Part shown: positions 7,666-15,544 of the stretch, one piece after another | Layout of the letters: every line of letters begins with the position of its first letter | How positions within the stretch are numbered: position 1 is the stretch's first letter | Source of the DNA: Bog-793 sp050014835 | GTDB taxonomy: Bacteria > Actinomycetota > Acidimicrobiia > Acidimicrobiales > Bog-793 | Assembly: GCA_050014835.1 (NCBI GenBank) | Contig: JBEKCO010000004.1 | Coordinates: 1 to 62,308, forward strand | DNA: 62,308 nucleotides | Reading direction: 5' to 3' | The notes under the pieces: generated by a model | Database searches by the model: none | Told to the model about the DNA's origin: nothing | Seen by the model: only the letters and a program-made list of their open reading frames with translations | Position numbers and translations under genes: made by a program

Positions 7666-10067
7666 CCCGCCTGCCCCTTCTCGTCGGTCGGGTGCGGCGC
7701 GCTCAGCTCGTGGGGGGCCGGCGAGCGGGGACCGGTCCGGCGCATGGCGATGGCGAGGGGGACCCACGGGCCGCCGCGGGCCCGCTTCCACTCCTCGATC
7801 GGCCAGCCGCGCCGGCGGGCGATCGAGGCGAGCTTCGGTTCCGGGTTCACGACGACGGGGAGGCCGGCTGCGTCGAGCATCGGCAGGTCGCTCGTCGAGT
7901 CGGCGTAGGCGACGGTCCGTTCGAGGTCGAGCCCGTGGGAGGCGGCCCACTCGCCGAGCATGATCGCCCGCGCCTCGCCCGTCGGGGGCGTCGAGACGAG
8001 CTCGCCGGTGAACCGGCCGTTCTCCTCGCCGAGGGAGGCGCACACGATGTCGTCGAAAAGGGGCCGGAGGGGCGCGATGACGAAGTCGAGCGCCCCGGTG
8101 ATGAGGAGGGTCGGATGACCGAGGGCGCGGTGGGCCCTCACGCGCTCGATCGCACCGGGGAAGGCCCGCGTGAGCAGCAGGTCGCTGAACAGTTCCCAGG
8201 AGTCCTCCCGGACCCGGTCGACGGGCGCGCCCTCGTAGCGCCGGTAGAACGAGCGCAGGAAGTCGCTGCGATCACGACGGTCGATCGCCAGCAGTCGCGG
8301 CCCTTCGAGGATGAGCTCGGCGGCGAGCTGGGCCCTGCGGAGCGGGGCGAGGTGGCGGGTCGCGAGCCAGCCGTAGGACTCGACGACGTTCGAGTTGATG
8401 AGGGTCTGCTCGAGATCGAACGCCGCGCAGCGGGGCTCGGCCGTGAGGATCCGGCGCCGGGAGCGGTCGTCGCGCTTCTCGGTGACGCGCCTACCGGGCG
8501 AGGTGCGCACCCGGGCGTGGGTGACGATGGAGGGGAGGTGGATCTCGCGCACGTACTGCGACCACTCGAGCACCGCCGGGTCGAAGCAGAAGGCCTTCTG
8601 GTCGACGGGGTCGAGCGAGTGGTACAGCTCGAGGGTGCGGTCGATCCGGAAGCGGGCCTCGGTCTCGGCGTACGACCCGTAGAGCTCGACGTAGGCGAGG
8701 GCGCGTTCCGCGAGCTCACGACGTTCCTCGACGCCGAGAGCCCGCTCGGCGAGGTCCCCACGGATCGGGAGCCGCTTGACGAAGCGCTCCGCGAGGCGGA
8801 GCCCGGTCGACGCCCGGCGCAGGTCGGCCTGGACCTTGCCCCGGCCGGGGAAGGACCATTTCGGCACCACGATCGGTTGGCCGTGACTGTCGTAGATCGG
8901 GTGCTCGGTGAACCACCCCTCGCAAAGCGAGACGAGCTTCCCGTAGCGCAGCGGGTTCCGCACGCCGGACGCGATCTGGAACACGCTCTCTTGGGCCGGG
9001 CCCGGCCCGCGGGCCGCGACCGCGATGATCGCCGCCGCGACGAGGTCGACGGGAATCACGTCGACGATCCCTTCGGGCACGCCCGGGAACTGTCGCAGTA
9101 AGCCCCGCGCGTACGAGATGATCACCGGCTCGGCCATCCGGAAGCCGCGGATCCAGCCCGGTACGGGGTCGGCGAGCGAGGACTCGACGATCGAGGGTCG
9201 CACGACCGTCACGGGCAGGTCCCGCTTCGAGGCGGCGAGCGCCACCTCGCCGAGGGATTTCGTGAAGGCATAGGCGTCAGGCCAACCGAGAGCCTGGGCG
9301 CGCGCCCGCCCGAGCTCGACGAGACGGTCGGTCACCCAGTCCACACGCAAGCGCTCGGTCCTTTCGGCGAGGAGCGCCGTCCCCGCCGCGCCGATCTCGC
9401 CGCGGGCTGCCTTGCGAAACTTCTCGAGCTGGGCGGGGGTGCGGCTCGCGGCGTCGGCGTCCGAGCGGGCCCGGCGGGCGGCGTCGACCTCCAACCGCCA
9501 GTCCGGCAGCGCGATGTACGGGCTCTCCGAGATCGGTTCCTCGAGCGCATCACCTCGGTGGCCGCTGCTCACGTAGGCGGTCGAGACTGAGATGAGATGG
9601 GGGAGGGCTTGTCCCCGCGGCCGGTGTGAGGCGACGAGGTCGTTCATCGTTGCCGCGACGCGGGATGGTCCGAGGAGATTGACCTCGACGGCGCTGTCGA
9701 TGGGCGCGTCGAAACTCACGGACGCCGCAGCGTGGACGACGATGTCACAGGAGGCGAGGACCTCTCTGTCCTTGTCGCCGAGACCCAGCCCGTCGGTCGT
9801 CACGTCTCCGGCGACCGTCGTCACACGACGCGCCACGGTCGCTTCGAAGTCGTCACCGAGCTCATGGCGGAGCCGGTCGAAGCAGTCGTTGCGGATGATC
9901 TCGCGGGCCGTGCGGTCAGCGGCGTTCTGGCGCCGCCCGGGCCGCACGAGGACGACGATCTGGCATTCGGGCACGCAGCGCAGGAGACGCTCGACGAGCG
10001 CGGTGCCGAGGAACCCTGTTGCGCCGGTGATGGCGATGCGCTTGCCGGAAAGATCGTCGGCGATCAC
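7662..10067 (-). CDS. Fatty acyl-CoA reductase fused to HAD-IB phosphatase
   Basis: About 801 residues. The N-terminal half is an extended SDR of the fatty acyl-CoA reductase type: GATGFLG (residues 15-21) and the catalytic YAFTK (Tyr266, Lys270), followed by a FAR C-terminal-like region. From about residue 545 there is a HAD-IB domain with FDLEQT (Asp551), a Thr/Gly motif II (LLITG) and motif IV DSTSD (from 723). HAD motif I is normally DxDxT; here the general acid/base position is Glu553. The start GTG 10067 is chosen because the Rossmann fold begins 10 residues later; the ribosome binding site is weak. Predicted to reduce a fatty acyl thioester and possibly dephosphorylate a lipid intermediate. 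Confidence 0.87.
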   Translation of the reverse strand: MIADDLSGKRIAITGATGFLGTALVERLLRCVPECQIVVLVRPGRRQNAADRTAREIIRNDCFDRLRHELGDDFEATVARRVTTVAGDVTTDGLGLGDKDREVLASCDIVVHAAASVSFDAPIDSAVEVNLLGPSRVAATMNDLVASHRPRGQALPHLISVSTAYVSSGHRGDALEEPISESPYIALPDWRLEVDAARRARSDADAASRTPAQLEKFRKAARGEIGAAGTALLAERTERLRVDWVTDRLVELGRARAQALGWPDAYAFTKSLGEVALAASKRDLPVTVVRPSIVESSLADPVPGWIRGFRMAEPVIISYARGLLRQFPGVPEGIVDVIPVDLVAAAIIAVAARGPGPAQESVFQIASGVRNPLRYGKLVSLCEGWFTEHPIYDSHGQPIVVPKWSFPGRGKVQADLRRASTGLRLAERFVKRLPIRGDLAERALGVEERRELAERALAYVELYGSYAETEARFRIDRTLELYHSLDPVDQKAFCFDPAVLEWSQYVREIHLPSIVTHARVRTSPGRRVTEKRDDRSRRRILTAEPRCAAFDLEQTLINSNVVESYGWLATRHLAPLRRAQLAAELILEGPRLLAIDRRDRSDFLRSFYRRYEGAPVDRVREDSWELFSDLLLTRAFPGAIERVRAHRALGHPTLLITGALDFVIAPLRPLFDDIVCASLGEENGRFTGELVSTPPTGEARAIMLGEWAASHGLDLERTVAYADSTSDLPMLDAAGLPVVVNPEPKLASIARRRGWPIEEWKRARGGPWVPLAIAMRRTGPRSPAPHELSAPHPTDEKGQAG

Positions 10068-10089
10068 GACGCCGGTACCGATCGCAAGG

Positions 10090-10734
10090 TCAACGCCGAC
10101 GCGCCGAAGCCCGGGAGCGACGGGGCGGCGTGTATCGCTTCGAAGGTTTGGGTGGTCCGGCGGCCCAGGGCGAGGTCGACTTCGGCGCGCGCGACGACCG
10201 CCCGCCAGCGGCGATCTCGGCACGTTGGCGGCGCACCATCCGGAGCAGGAGCCAACCCCCGAAAACAAGGAAGATGACGCCGAAGAGGTCGCCCCCGCTG
10301 AAGAGCTCGAAACCCATCATGAAGCTCGCGATGCCGACCAGCGAGGCGCGTCGGAAGATGATTCCGCCGAACATGATGGCGACGAGGATGAGTCCGGCGA
10401 TGAAAAGCTCAAGCGCGTCCGCACGGACCTTCGTGAGGGTGGAGTGGCGGTTGACGAAGTACGCCGCCGCCACCAGTCCGAGCGCGAGGACGGACGCGGC
10501 GACGCTGAACCGGTGTTCACGTTCATCGAGGATTCCTGCGGCGGGCCGATCCGTGGGCGCGGCCGGACCAGTCGCCCGTGCCGGCGCCCTTGGGAGCCAC
10601 GTACCCGGTGAGCGCCAGGAGACTGTCCGGCGGGGGGACGACGCGTCGTTCACGATGTCGTCGTTCGCGTTCGGCGAGGCCGGGGCGCGTCCGTCAAGAG
10701 GGCGGAGCTGACGGTCGGGCGGTTCCGCGGTCAC
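10090..10734 (-). CDS. Small polytopic membrane protein of unknown function
   Basis: I do not recognise this 214-residue protein. After a disordered Pro/Ala/Arg-rich N-terminus of about 80 residues there are three to four hydrophobic segments (near FSVAASVLALGLVAAAYF, ELFIAGLILVAIMFGGII and IASFMMG through FLVFGGWLLL), then a basic, Pro/Ser-rich tail. GTG 10734 is preceded by GAGG. The stop lies 22 bases before the reductase/HAD gene on the same strand, so it is probably the first gene of that operon and may anchor the enzymes or transport their lipid product. Confidence 0.65.
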   Translation of the reverse strand: MTAEPPDRQLRPLDGRAPASPNANDDIVNDASSPRRTVSWRSPGTWLPRAPARATGPAAPTDRPAAGILDEREHRFSVAASVLALGLVAAAYFVNRHSTLTKVRADALELFIAGLILVAIMFGGIIFRRASLVGIASFMMGFELFSGGDLFGVIFLVFGGWLLLRMVRRQRAEIAAGGRSSRAPKSTSPWAAGPPKPSKRYTPPRRSRASARRR

Positions 10735-10881
10735 CTCACAAAGGGTAGTTGCGAAGGCGCCATGGCATGGAATGGGACGAGCGCGCGCCGGCAGCTGGAT
10801 TGTCGCGCAGGATCCCAGGGGCGACGGTCCGCGGGAGCACGGGGTCGTGGCGCCGGGGCATGGGGTTAGCATTCCGGAGTC

Positions 10882-10955
10882 GGGCGCTTGGCTCAGTTGG
10901 TTAGAGCGCAGCCTTCACACGGCTGAGGTCGGCGGTTCGAGTCCGCCAGCGCCCA
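10882..10955 (+). tRNA. tRNA-Val (anticodon CAC)
   Basis: A complete 74-base cloverleaf: acceptor GGGCGCT pairs with AGCGCCC, D arm GCTCAGTTGGTTAGAGC, anticodon stem CAGCC/GGCTG with loop TTCACAC, and T arm GGCGGTTCGAGTCCGCC. The discriminator is A and the 3' CCA is not fully encoded (ACCC). It borders the decayed island at 11197-13221, which fits the common use of tRNA genes as integration sites. Confidence 0.97.
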
Positions 10956-11196
10956 CCCGAGTCCGGCGGGAGAGAAGGACGGAAACCGCAACGGCGCCGG
11001 AATGGCCACGCCCACGGATCGGTGGATGGGTAGGTGCGAGGGATTGGCGTGGCCGATGGAGTGGCGGGTCCCGGTCGGCGAGGGTGGGGCTAGGGCCGGA
11101 GGCGACGGCGGCCCGTTGGGGCCGGCCGGCTGCTTACGGGTCGGGGCGGAATAGGCGGTTCCTGCGCAGGTCGCCGGCTCCGTCGGGATAGCCCTT
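10956..11196. other. Gene-free spacer between tRNA-Val and the hsdR remnant
   Basis: I see no supported gene, terminator or repeat of the tRNA 3' end in these 241 bases. The segment is very G-rich on the plus strand. It may be residue of a former element. Confidence 0.5.
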
Positions 11197-11655
11197 CAAG
11201 CGGCCACTTCTGCCGCTAGCACCTCGGCCTGCTCGATGACGAGTGCCACGGCTGCCCCCTGCCTGTCCGGCGGATAGTGGTACTTGGTAAGGAGCCTCCG
11301 GATTCACGACCGAAGCAGTGCATGGACTTGCTCCTTCTTGTCCCACTCGACCGTCGCATTCGCACGGACGACCGTGACCAGCTCCTGAGCGATCTGCTTC
11401 AGCACGTCGTCGCCCAGTTCCATGACAGCCGAGTCGTTCTGGCACACGGCGTCGTAGAACACGAGCTCGTCGTCACGAAGACCGAGGGCGGCCCCTCGCT
11501 CGTGCTCGATCTTCATCTCCTTGGCGAGTTCCACCAGCTCCGCAATGACCTCGGCTGCGGTGAGCGAGCGGTTGTTGTAGGCCTTCATGGTCCGCTCCAG
11601 CATCTCTGAGAACCGCCGCTCGGCGACGAGAGCAAACCGAGAATACGAGGAGCTG
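11197..11655 (-). pseudogene. hsdR: HsdR (type I restriction R subunit) 3' remnant
   Basis: The minus-strand translation matches the C-terminal helical domain (DUF3387) of type I restriction endonuclease R subunits: an RRFSEMLE stretch, then AEVIAELVELAKEM, GLRDDELVFYDAV and the DVLKQIAQELV region. It lacks the N-terminal nuclease and helicase domains entirely. The frame is broken by an in-frame TGA at 11304-11306 (read through, it continues IRRLLTKYHYPPD), then by a further TAG at 11217-11219 consistent with a one-base deletion, after which the family tail LAAEVAA ends at 11197. No hsdM or hsdS is nearby. This is a decayed fragment. Confidence 0.85.
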
Positions 11656-12513
11656 CGCAACGTCCAAAAGCGCGAGCGCGAGCACGAAACGAAAGGCCCT
11701 GCGGCCGTCGCGAGCGTGTCCGGCGTGCACTGCAGCCCCGCCGAGGGCGAGCGATGCCGCGAAGCTGAGCGTGCCCATGATGTCTGGACGACGAGGCGCG
11801 AAGCTGACCAGCCCGGAAGACAGCACCAGGAGTCCTCCAGCAAGCGCAAGACTTTTCTCGAGGCTGAGACGCTGAGGCAGACCGAGGACCCCGAGAGAGC
11901 GGTCAAGCTCACGGTCAGGCAGGACGTTCAACAAGTGCGCGGCAACTCCGAGGGTTCCGGCCGCTACTGGCGCCCACGGCGGTGGGAAGGAAGCGTTTTC
12001 TCGGCTCAGCTGAACGAAGACCGGAAGCAGTGAGAAGGAGAGAGCGTAGGGGACAAAAGAGGCCGGCGTGGACTTTAGGCCGGCATTGTAAGAGGCAGCG
12101 CTGAGCACGGCTGCGAGGTGCGTCAGGCCGCCCGTTCGCCCGTTAGCAAGTGATGCCGGAACACAACAGATCCCTGCAAGCACCGAGGCAGCTCCGACGA
12201 GACTCTCGGTGACTTCGCCGTTCGCGATCGGCTTGTCCCGTCGTCCTGCGAGCTGGTCGCGTACCGCATCAGTCCAATCGTTTTGCCATCCAATCGCGAG
12301 CTGGCCCGAGGACACCGCGAGACCGACCCGAATCGCCTCCCGACGGGTGCACCCGATCGCGAGTGCATAGCCGACGGCAGCTGCACTCACCGCGACCACT
12401 GGTCCGGGATGAGAGGCGCGCGCGAGACCGACGACCGAACGCGTCGGGCCAGGAGCCATTGCGACGACTTTGTTGACTACGCGTTCACGTTTGGCTTGGA
12501 CTGAGGTTGTCAC
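11473..12513 (-). CDS. UbiA-family prenyltransferase with foreign C-terminal tail
   Basis: Residues 20 to about 290 form a UbiA-type polytopic membrane enzyme: the first aspartate motif is NDWTDAVRD with RRDKP (residues 78-95), the second is NVLPDRELDR, and about eight hydrophobic segments are present. The family transfers a polyprenyl diphosphate to an aromatic or other acceptor. The last 55 residues are Arg/Gly-rich and unrelated: they are the hsdR remnant read in another frame, so the natural stop codon has been lost through a junction near 11640-11655. The enzyme core looks intact, so function may persist. Start GTG 12513 or ATG 12456 are both possible. Confidence 0.8.
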   Translation of the reverse strand: MTTSVQAKRERVVNKVVAMAPGPTRSVVGLARASHPGPVVAVSAAAVGYALAIGCTRREAIRVGLAVSSGQLAIGWQNDWTDAVRDQLAGRRDKPIANGEVTESLVGAASVLAGICCVPASLANGRTGGLTHLAAVLSAASYNAGLKSTPASFVPYALSFSLLPVFVQLSRENASFPPPWAPVAAGTLGVAAHLLNVLPDRELDRSLGVLGLPQRLSLEKSLALAGGLLVLSSGLVSFAPRRPDIMGTLSFAASLALGGAAVHAGHARDGRRAFRFVLALALLDVAQLLVFSVCSRRRAAVLRDAGADHEGLQQPLAHRSRGHCGAGGTRQGDEDRARARGRPRSS

Positions 12514-12588
12514 GGGTAGCGACGCTAGGTGGTGCGCAGCTGTGCAACATAGAGCGCGAGCCCCGGTCCGAAAGAAAGAGATAGTGGG

Positions 12589-13221
12589 TCAGTTTGAGAC
12601 GGAACCGTGATCGGGCTCCTTTCGCCATTCGACCGGTTGGCGGAGAATGTGGCCCGTGAGGGGGTCGGTCACTGACTCCGGCAGTTGACAGTCTTCGAAG
12701 TGCGAGCGCACCAGGTGGAACGAGGCCGAGGCGGCGTCGTTTAGCTCGTTGGACACGCGCTTGGGCGGGCACGCGATAATCACGCGTCGATTCGGATACC
12801 GGAAAGGGATCTCCTTTACGACGGGAACCTGATCGCTGTCACCCGAAATCAGGAGCGCCGCGTCGTACAGGCCGTCGTAGGCGTCCCCGAGCATGTGGAC
12901 GGCGATGCTTACGTCGGTCTGCTTCTCTTCTCGACGGTCCCACTCTTTTCCACACGACTCGCATTGCACTGGATTCCAGATGAAGTTGCCGTAGACGATT
13001 TCGATGTTTCCGCGAGCCACTAGGGCATCAAGATAGTCCGATTGCCTCTGCACGCTGCCCTCTGGCCATCCGACGCGGGACGTGAAGTATGTGACCGCAA
13101 CCAACTCTTGAGACGACTTGAGGATGTTTGCTGCGAGGGCCGGGAGCGCCGCCGCAGGCGCTGACAGCGGCGGACGAGCTCGGGCACCTCGGGTGCCGGG
13201 GGAGCCCCGGACCACTCCCAC
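12589..13221 (-). pseudogene. NYN-domain ribonuclease, N-terminally truncated
   Basis: From about residue 28 this 210-residue reading frame matches NYN (PIN-like) domain proteins: YFTSRV, a CxxC zinc-ribbon pair (Cys87, Cys90), EEKQTDVSIA with Asp103, and the acidic SGDSD (residues 127-131). The family begins with a strand carrying a VDGxNL acidic motif that supplies catalytic residues. That part is absent, replaced by Pro/Ala-rich sequence in the first 27 residues, so the gene appears to have lost its 5' end at a junction near 13140. NYN proteins are metal-dependent RNases, some linked to defence. Probably inactive. Confidence 0.72.
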
Positions 13222-13517
13222 TCGTTCACGGGCTCAGGGGGAGCCGCGCCTGGGCTCGCTCAGGCCGGCCCGTTCCGTTGGGTCGTCGACCGCACGCAGC
13301 CACTCACTGCGTTGGTCGCGCCTTCGATCTCCGCGCGCGGCCGGCTCAACCACACAGCGTGGTCATTCTGCCACCAAAAGTGAGCAACATGTGCTAGATC
13401 GAACTATCTGTGAGTCCGGTTACGCGGCTGTTGACTAGTGCCGCGGGTGCCGTTGTGCACCCGACATGGCTGCGTACGTGTCTGTCCGGGTGCCAGGTCT
13501 GAGGGGAGGATGCCTCC
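13222..13517. other. Control region ahead of the GH26-like gene
   Basis: About 295 bases without a supported gene. It contains the inverted repeat CGGGTGC-CGTTGT-GCACCCG at 13444-13463, a 7-bp hairpin just before the glycanase gene, and a TTGACT at about 13431 without a good -10 partner. On the minus strand a short open frame ends in a stop before the NYN remnant, but I could not assign it. Confidence 0.45.
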
Positions 13518-15470
13518 ATGCCCGCCCGCATTCCGAACACTGACCACAGAAAGTGGTGGCACGGAGAGTGGTCGTCTGTCGCGACCACGTCAGTGACCCA
13601 CCACACTGCGCCCCGTGCACGCCGCAACGGGGCGCATCGCCTCCTCGCCACCGGCATCGCGGCGACCGCAACCATCCTGGCCTGCCAGGCAGGCTTCGTG
13701 GGTGTCGCCCTCCCCGCTGCCGTGGTGCGGCCGAACCTGCGCACCGCGTTGGGACTTCCCCACAAAACGCGGCCGACTGCTACCGCGCCTCGGATCACGA
13801 TGCAGCCCGTCACGGTCGCCGTCGCCCTTGGAGCGCGGGCGCGTTTCGAGGCGAAAGCGTCGGGCTCACCGATGCCGCGAGCGCAGTGGCAGGTGTCAAA
13901 GAACAGCGGGAAGTCCTGGGCCCGCGTTCCCGGCGCGACGTCGGAGATGTACTCGGTCGTTGGCAGCACGTCCCGGGGTGGTGAGGAGTTCCGAGTCGTC
14001 TTCCACAACCCGTCCGGCTCTGCGATGACCAAGGCCGCCTCGCTCCGGCTGACAGGGGCAACGAAGGACCTCGCGGGCACGTCGGCAAACGCCCTCAGGA
14101 TCGTGTCGACCTCCTCCCCGCAGCACAGGTCGAGCTCCGGGGGAGGGTCCGGCTCAACGGGAGGGTCCGGCTCATCGGGAGGGTCCGGCTCAACGGGAGG
14201 GTCCGGTTCGACGGGCGCTGCAGACCAGGCTCCGGCTATCACCACGCAACCGCAGAGCTCGACCGTCACCGCTGGAGCGACGGTCAGCTTCGTCTCGTCG
14301 GCAACCGGGACTCCCGTTCCGACGGTCGCCTGGCAGGTGTCGACGAACAGCGGAGGGACCTGGACCGGAATCACGGGCGCGAATTCCGACACGTACTCCT
14401 TCGTTGCATCGGTCTCTCAGAGCGGAGACGCGTTCCGCGCCGTCTTCACGAATGTGGCGGGTTCGGCGACGTCTGACGCCGCAACCCTCGCGGTCACGTC
14501 GCAGGTCGTCTCGGGGGGTGGCACGATCATCGCTGGAAACTCCAAGGCGAACTGCATCTACCTCAACGCGGTCAACGGTATCCTCACCGCCGCCGAGCTG
14601 AGTCAGGTGGAGGCGACGACCGGGGTCACCTACAACTGCATCGAGGAGTTCGCAGACGACGATCCACAGTGGTCGAACTGGGTAAACCCGTGGCTGACTG
14701 CCACCGTGAGCGACGGTTGGGACTCGTGGCTCGCCGCCTCGCCGAACCATCAGCTGGTGCTCGGGCTGAATCTCGTCCCGAACAGCGTCTCGCCGTCCGG
14801 GGACCCGACGAACACGGCGTGGGAGGCGGTCTGTGCCTCCGGTGCCTACGACCAGTACGCCGTGACGCTCGCGCAGAACCTCGTCGCGGAGGGCGCGGGG
14901 AACTCGGTCATCCGGCTCGGCAAGGAATTCAATGGGGACTGGGAGAACGACTTCGTCGGCAATCCCACCGACTCCAACTACTCGACGGAGATTGCGAACT
15001 GGGACGCTTGCTATCAGAACGAAGTGACCGCGATGCGATCCGTCTCGGGCGAACACTTCCTGTTCGACTGGAACCCCAACACCTGCATCACGGACTTCCC
15101 GTTGGCGCAGGGATACCCCGGTAACGCGTACGTCGACATCATCGGCGCCGACCTCTACGACGCCGACTGCCTCTCGGGCGATTCCGCAGCGGTTGAAGGT
15201 TGGAACGCGTTGTACACCCTGGATGGAAACAGCCAGGTGAGTCTCTCGGAGATCGTCGCTTTCGCGGAGGAAGAGGGCAAACCGCTCAGCATTCCCGAGT
15301 GGGGCGAGGTCTCCGGAGACGACAGCGCGTACATGAGCGGTGTCATCAGCGTCGTCCAGGACAACGACGTCGCGTACCAGAGCTACTTCGACTGCGACTG
15401 TGACTCGATCCTTCCGCTCGGATCGACGATCCCGGTGTCGACGGCCTTGTTCAACAAGGCGTTCAGCTAA
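13518..15470 (+). CDS. Secreted GH26-like endo-glycanase with two Ig-like domains
   Basis: 650 residues. A basic N-terminus (1-40) is followed by a hydrophobic export segment (41-70), an Ig-like domain (about 90-178), a Gly/Ser/Thr linker (206-233), a second Ig-like domain (238-328) and a catalytic domain (340-650). The catalytic part has RLGKEFNGDW (acid/base Glu470) and IPEWGE (nucleophile Glu594), the pattern of GH26 and clan GH-A beta-mannanases. The linker is coded by four 18-bp DNA repeats. It probably cuts a mannan-like or exopolysaccharide chain outside the cell; being at the edge of a polysaccharide cluster suggests processing of the cell's own polymer. Confidence 0.82.
   Translation: MPARIPNTDHRKWWHGEWSSVATTSVTHHTAPRARRNGAHRLLATGIAATATILACQAGFVGVALPAAVVRPNLRTALGLPHKTRPTATAPRITMQPVTVAVALGARARFEAKASGSPMPRAQWQVSKNSGKSWARVPGATSEMYSVVGSTSRGGEEFRVVFHNPSGSAMTKAASLRLTGATKDLAGTSANALRIVSTSSPQHRSSSGGGSGSTGGSGSSGGSGSTGGSGSTGAADQAPAITTQPQSSTVTAGATVSFVSSATGTPVPTVAWQVSTNSGGTWTGITGANSDTYSFVASVSQSGDAFRAVFTNVAGSATSDAATLAVTSQVVSGGGTIIAGNSKANCIYLNAVNGILTAAELSQVEATTGVTYNCIEEFADDDPQWSNWVNPWLTATVSDGWDSWLAASPNHQLVLGLNLVPNSVSPSGDPTNTAWEAVCASGAYDQYAVTLAQNLVAEGAGNSVIRLGKEFNGDWENDFVGNPTDSNYSTEIANWDACYQNEVTAMRSVSGEHFLFDWNPNTCITDFPLAQGYPGNAYVDIIGADLYDADCLSGDSAAVEGWNALYTLDGNSQVSLSEIVAFAEEEGKPLSIPEWGEVSGDDSAYMSGVISVVQDNDVAYQSYFDCDCDSILPLGSTIPVSTALFNKAFS
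14141..14212 (+). repeat. Four 18-bp tandem repeats coding a Gly/Ser/Thr linker
   Basis: Four consecutive copies of GGGAGGGTCCGGCTCAAC (units 2 and 4 differ by one and two bases) encode the flexible linker between the two Ig-like domains of the GH26-like protein. Such in-frame repeats expand and contract by slippage, so linker length may vary between strains. Confidence 0.95.
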
Positions 15471-15544
15471 GGGGCCGTCGCCCGCGAACCGCTGACGGCT
15501 CGGAGCGTCGACCTGTTCGTCGGGGGACCGGCGCGAACTGCAGG

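Noticed and set aside
13260..13440. Transposon remnant upstream of the NYN fragment
   Set aside because: Short open stretches exist on the minus strand, but none matches a transposase or shows terminal repeats.
10948..13517. Attachment-site duplication of the tRNA-Val 3' end
   Set aside because: I found no second copy of the T-arm/acceptor sequence at the far side of the decayed island; integration by site-specific recombination is not shown.
14141..14212. CRISPR-like repeats
   Set aside because: The units are adjacent without spacers and lie in frame within a linker.
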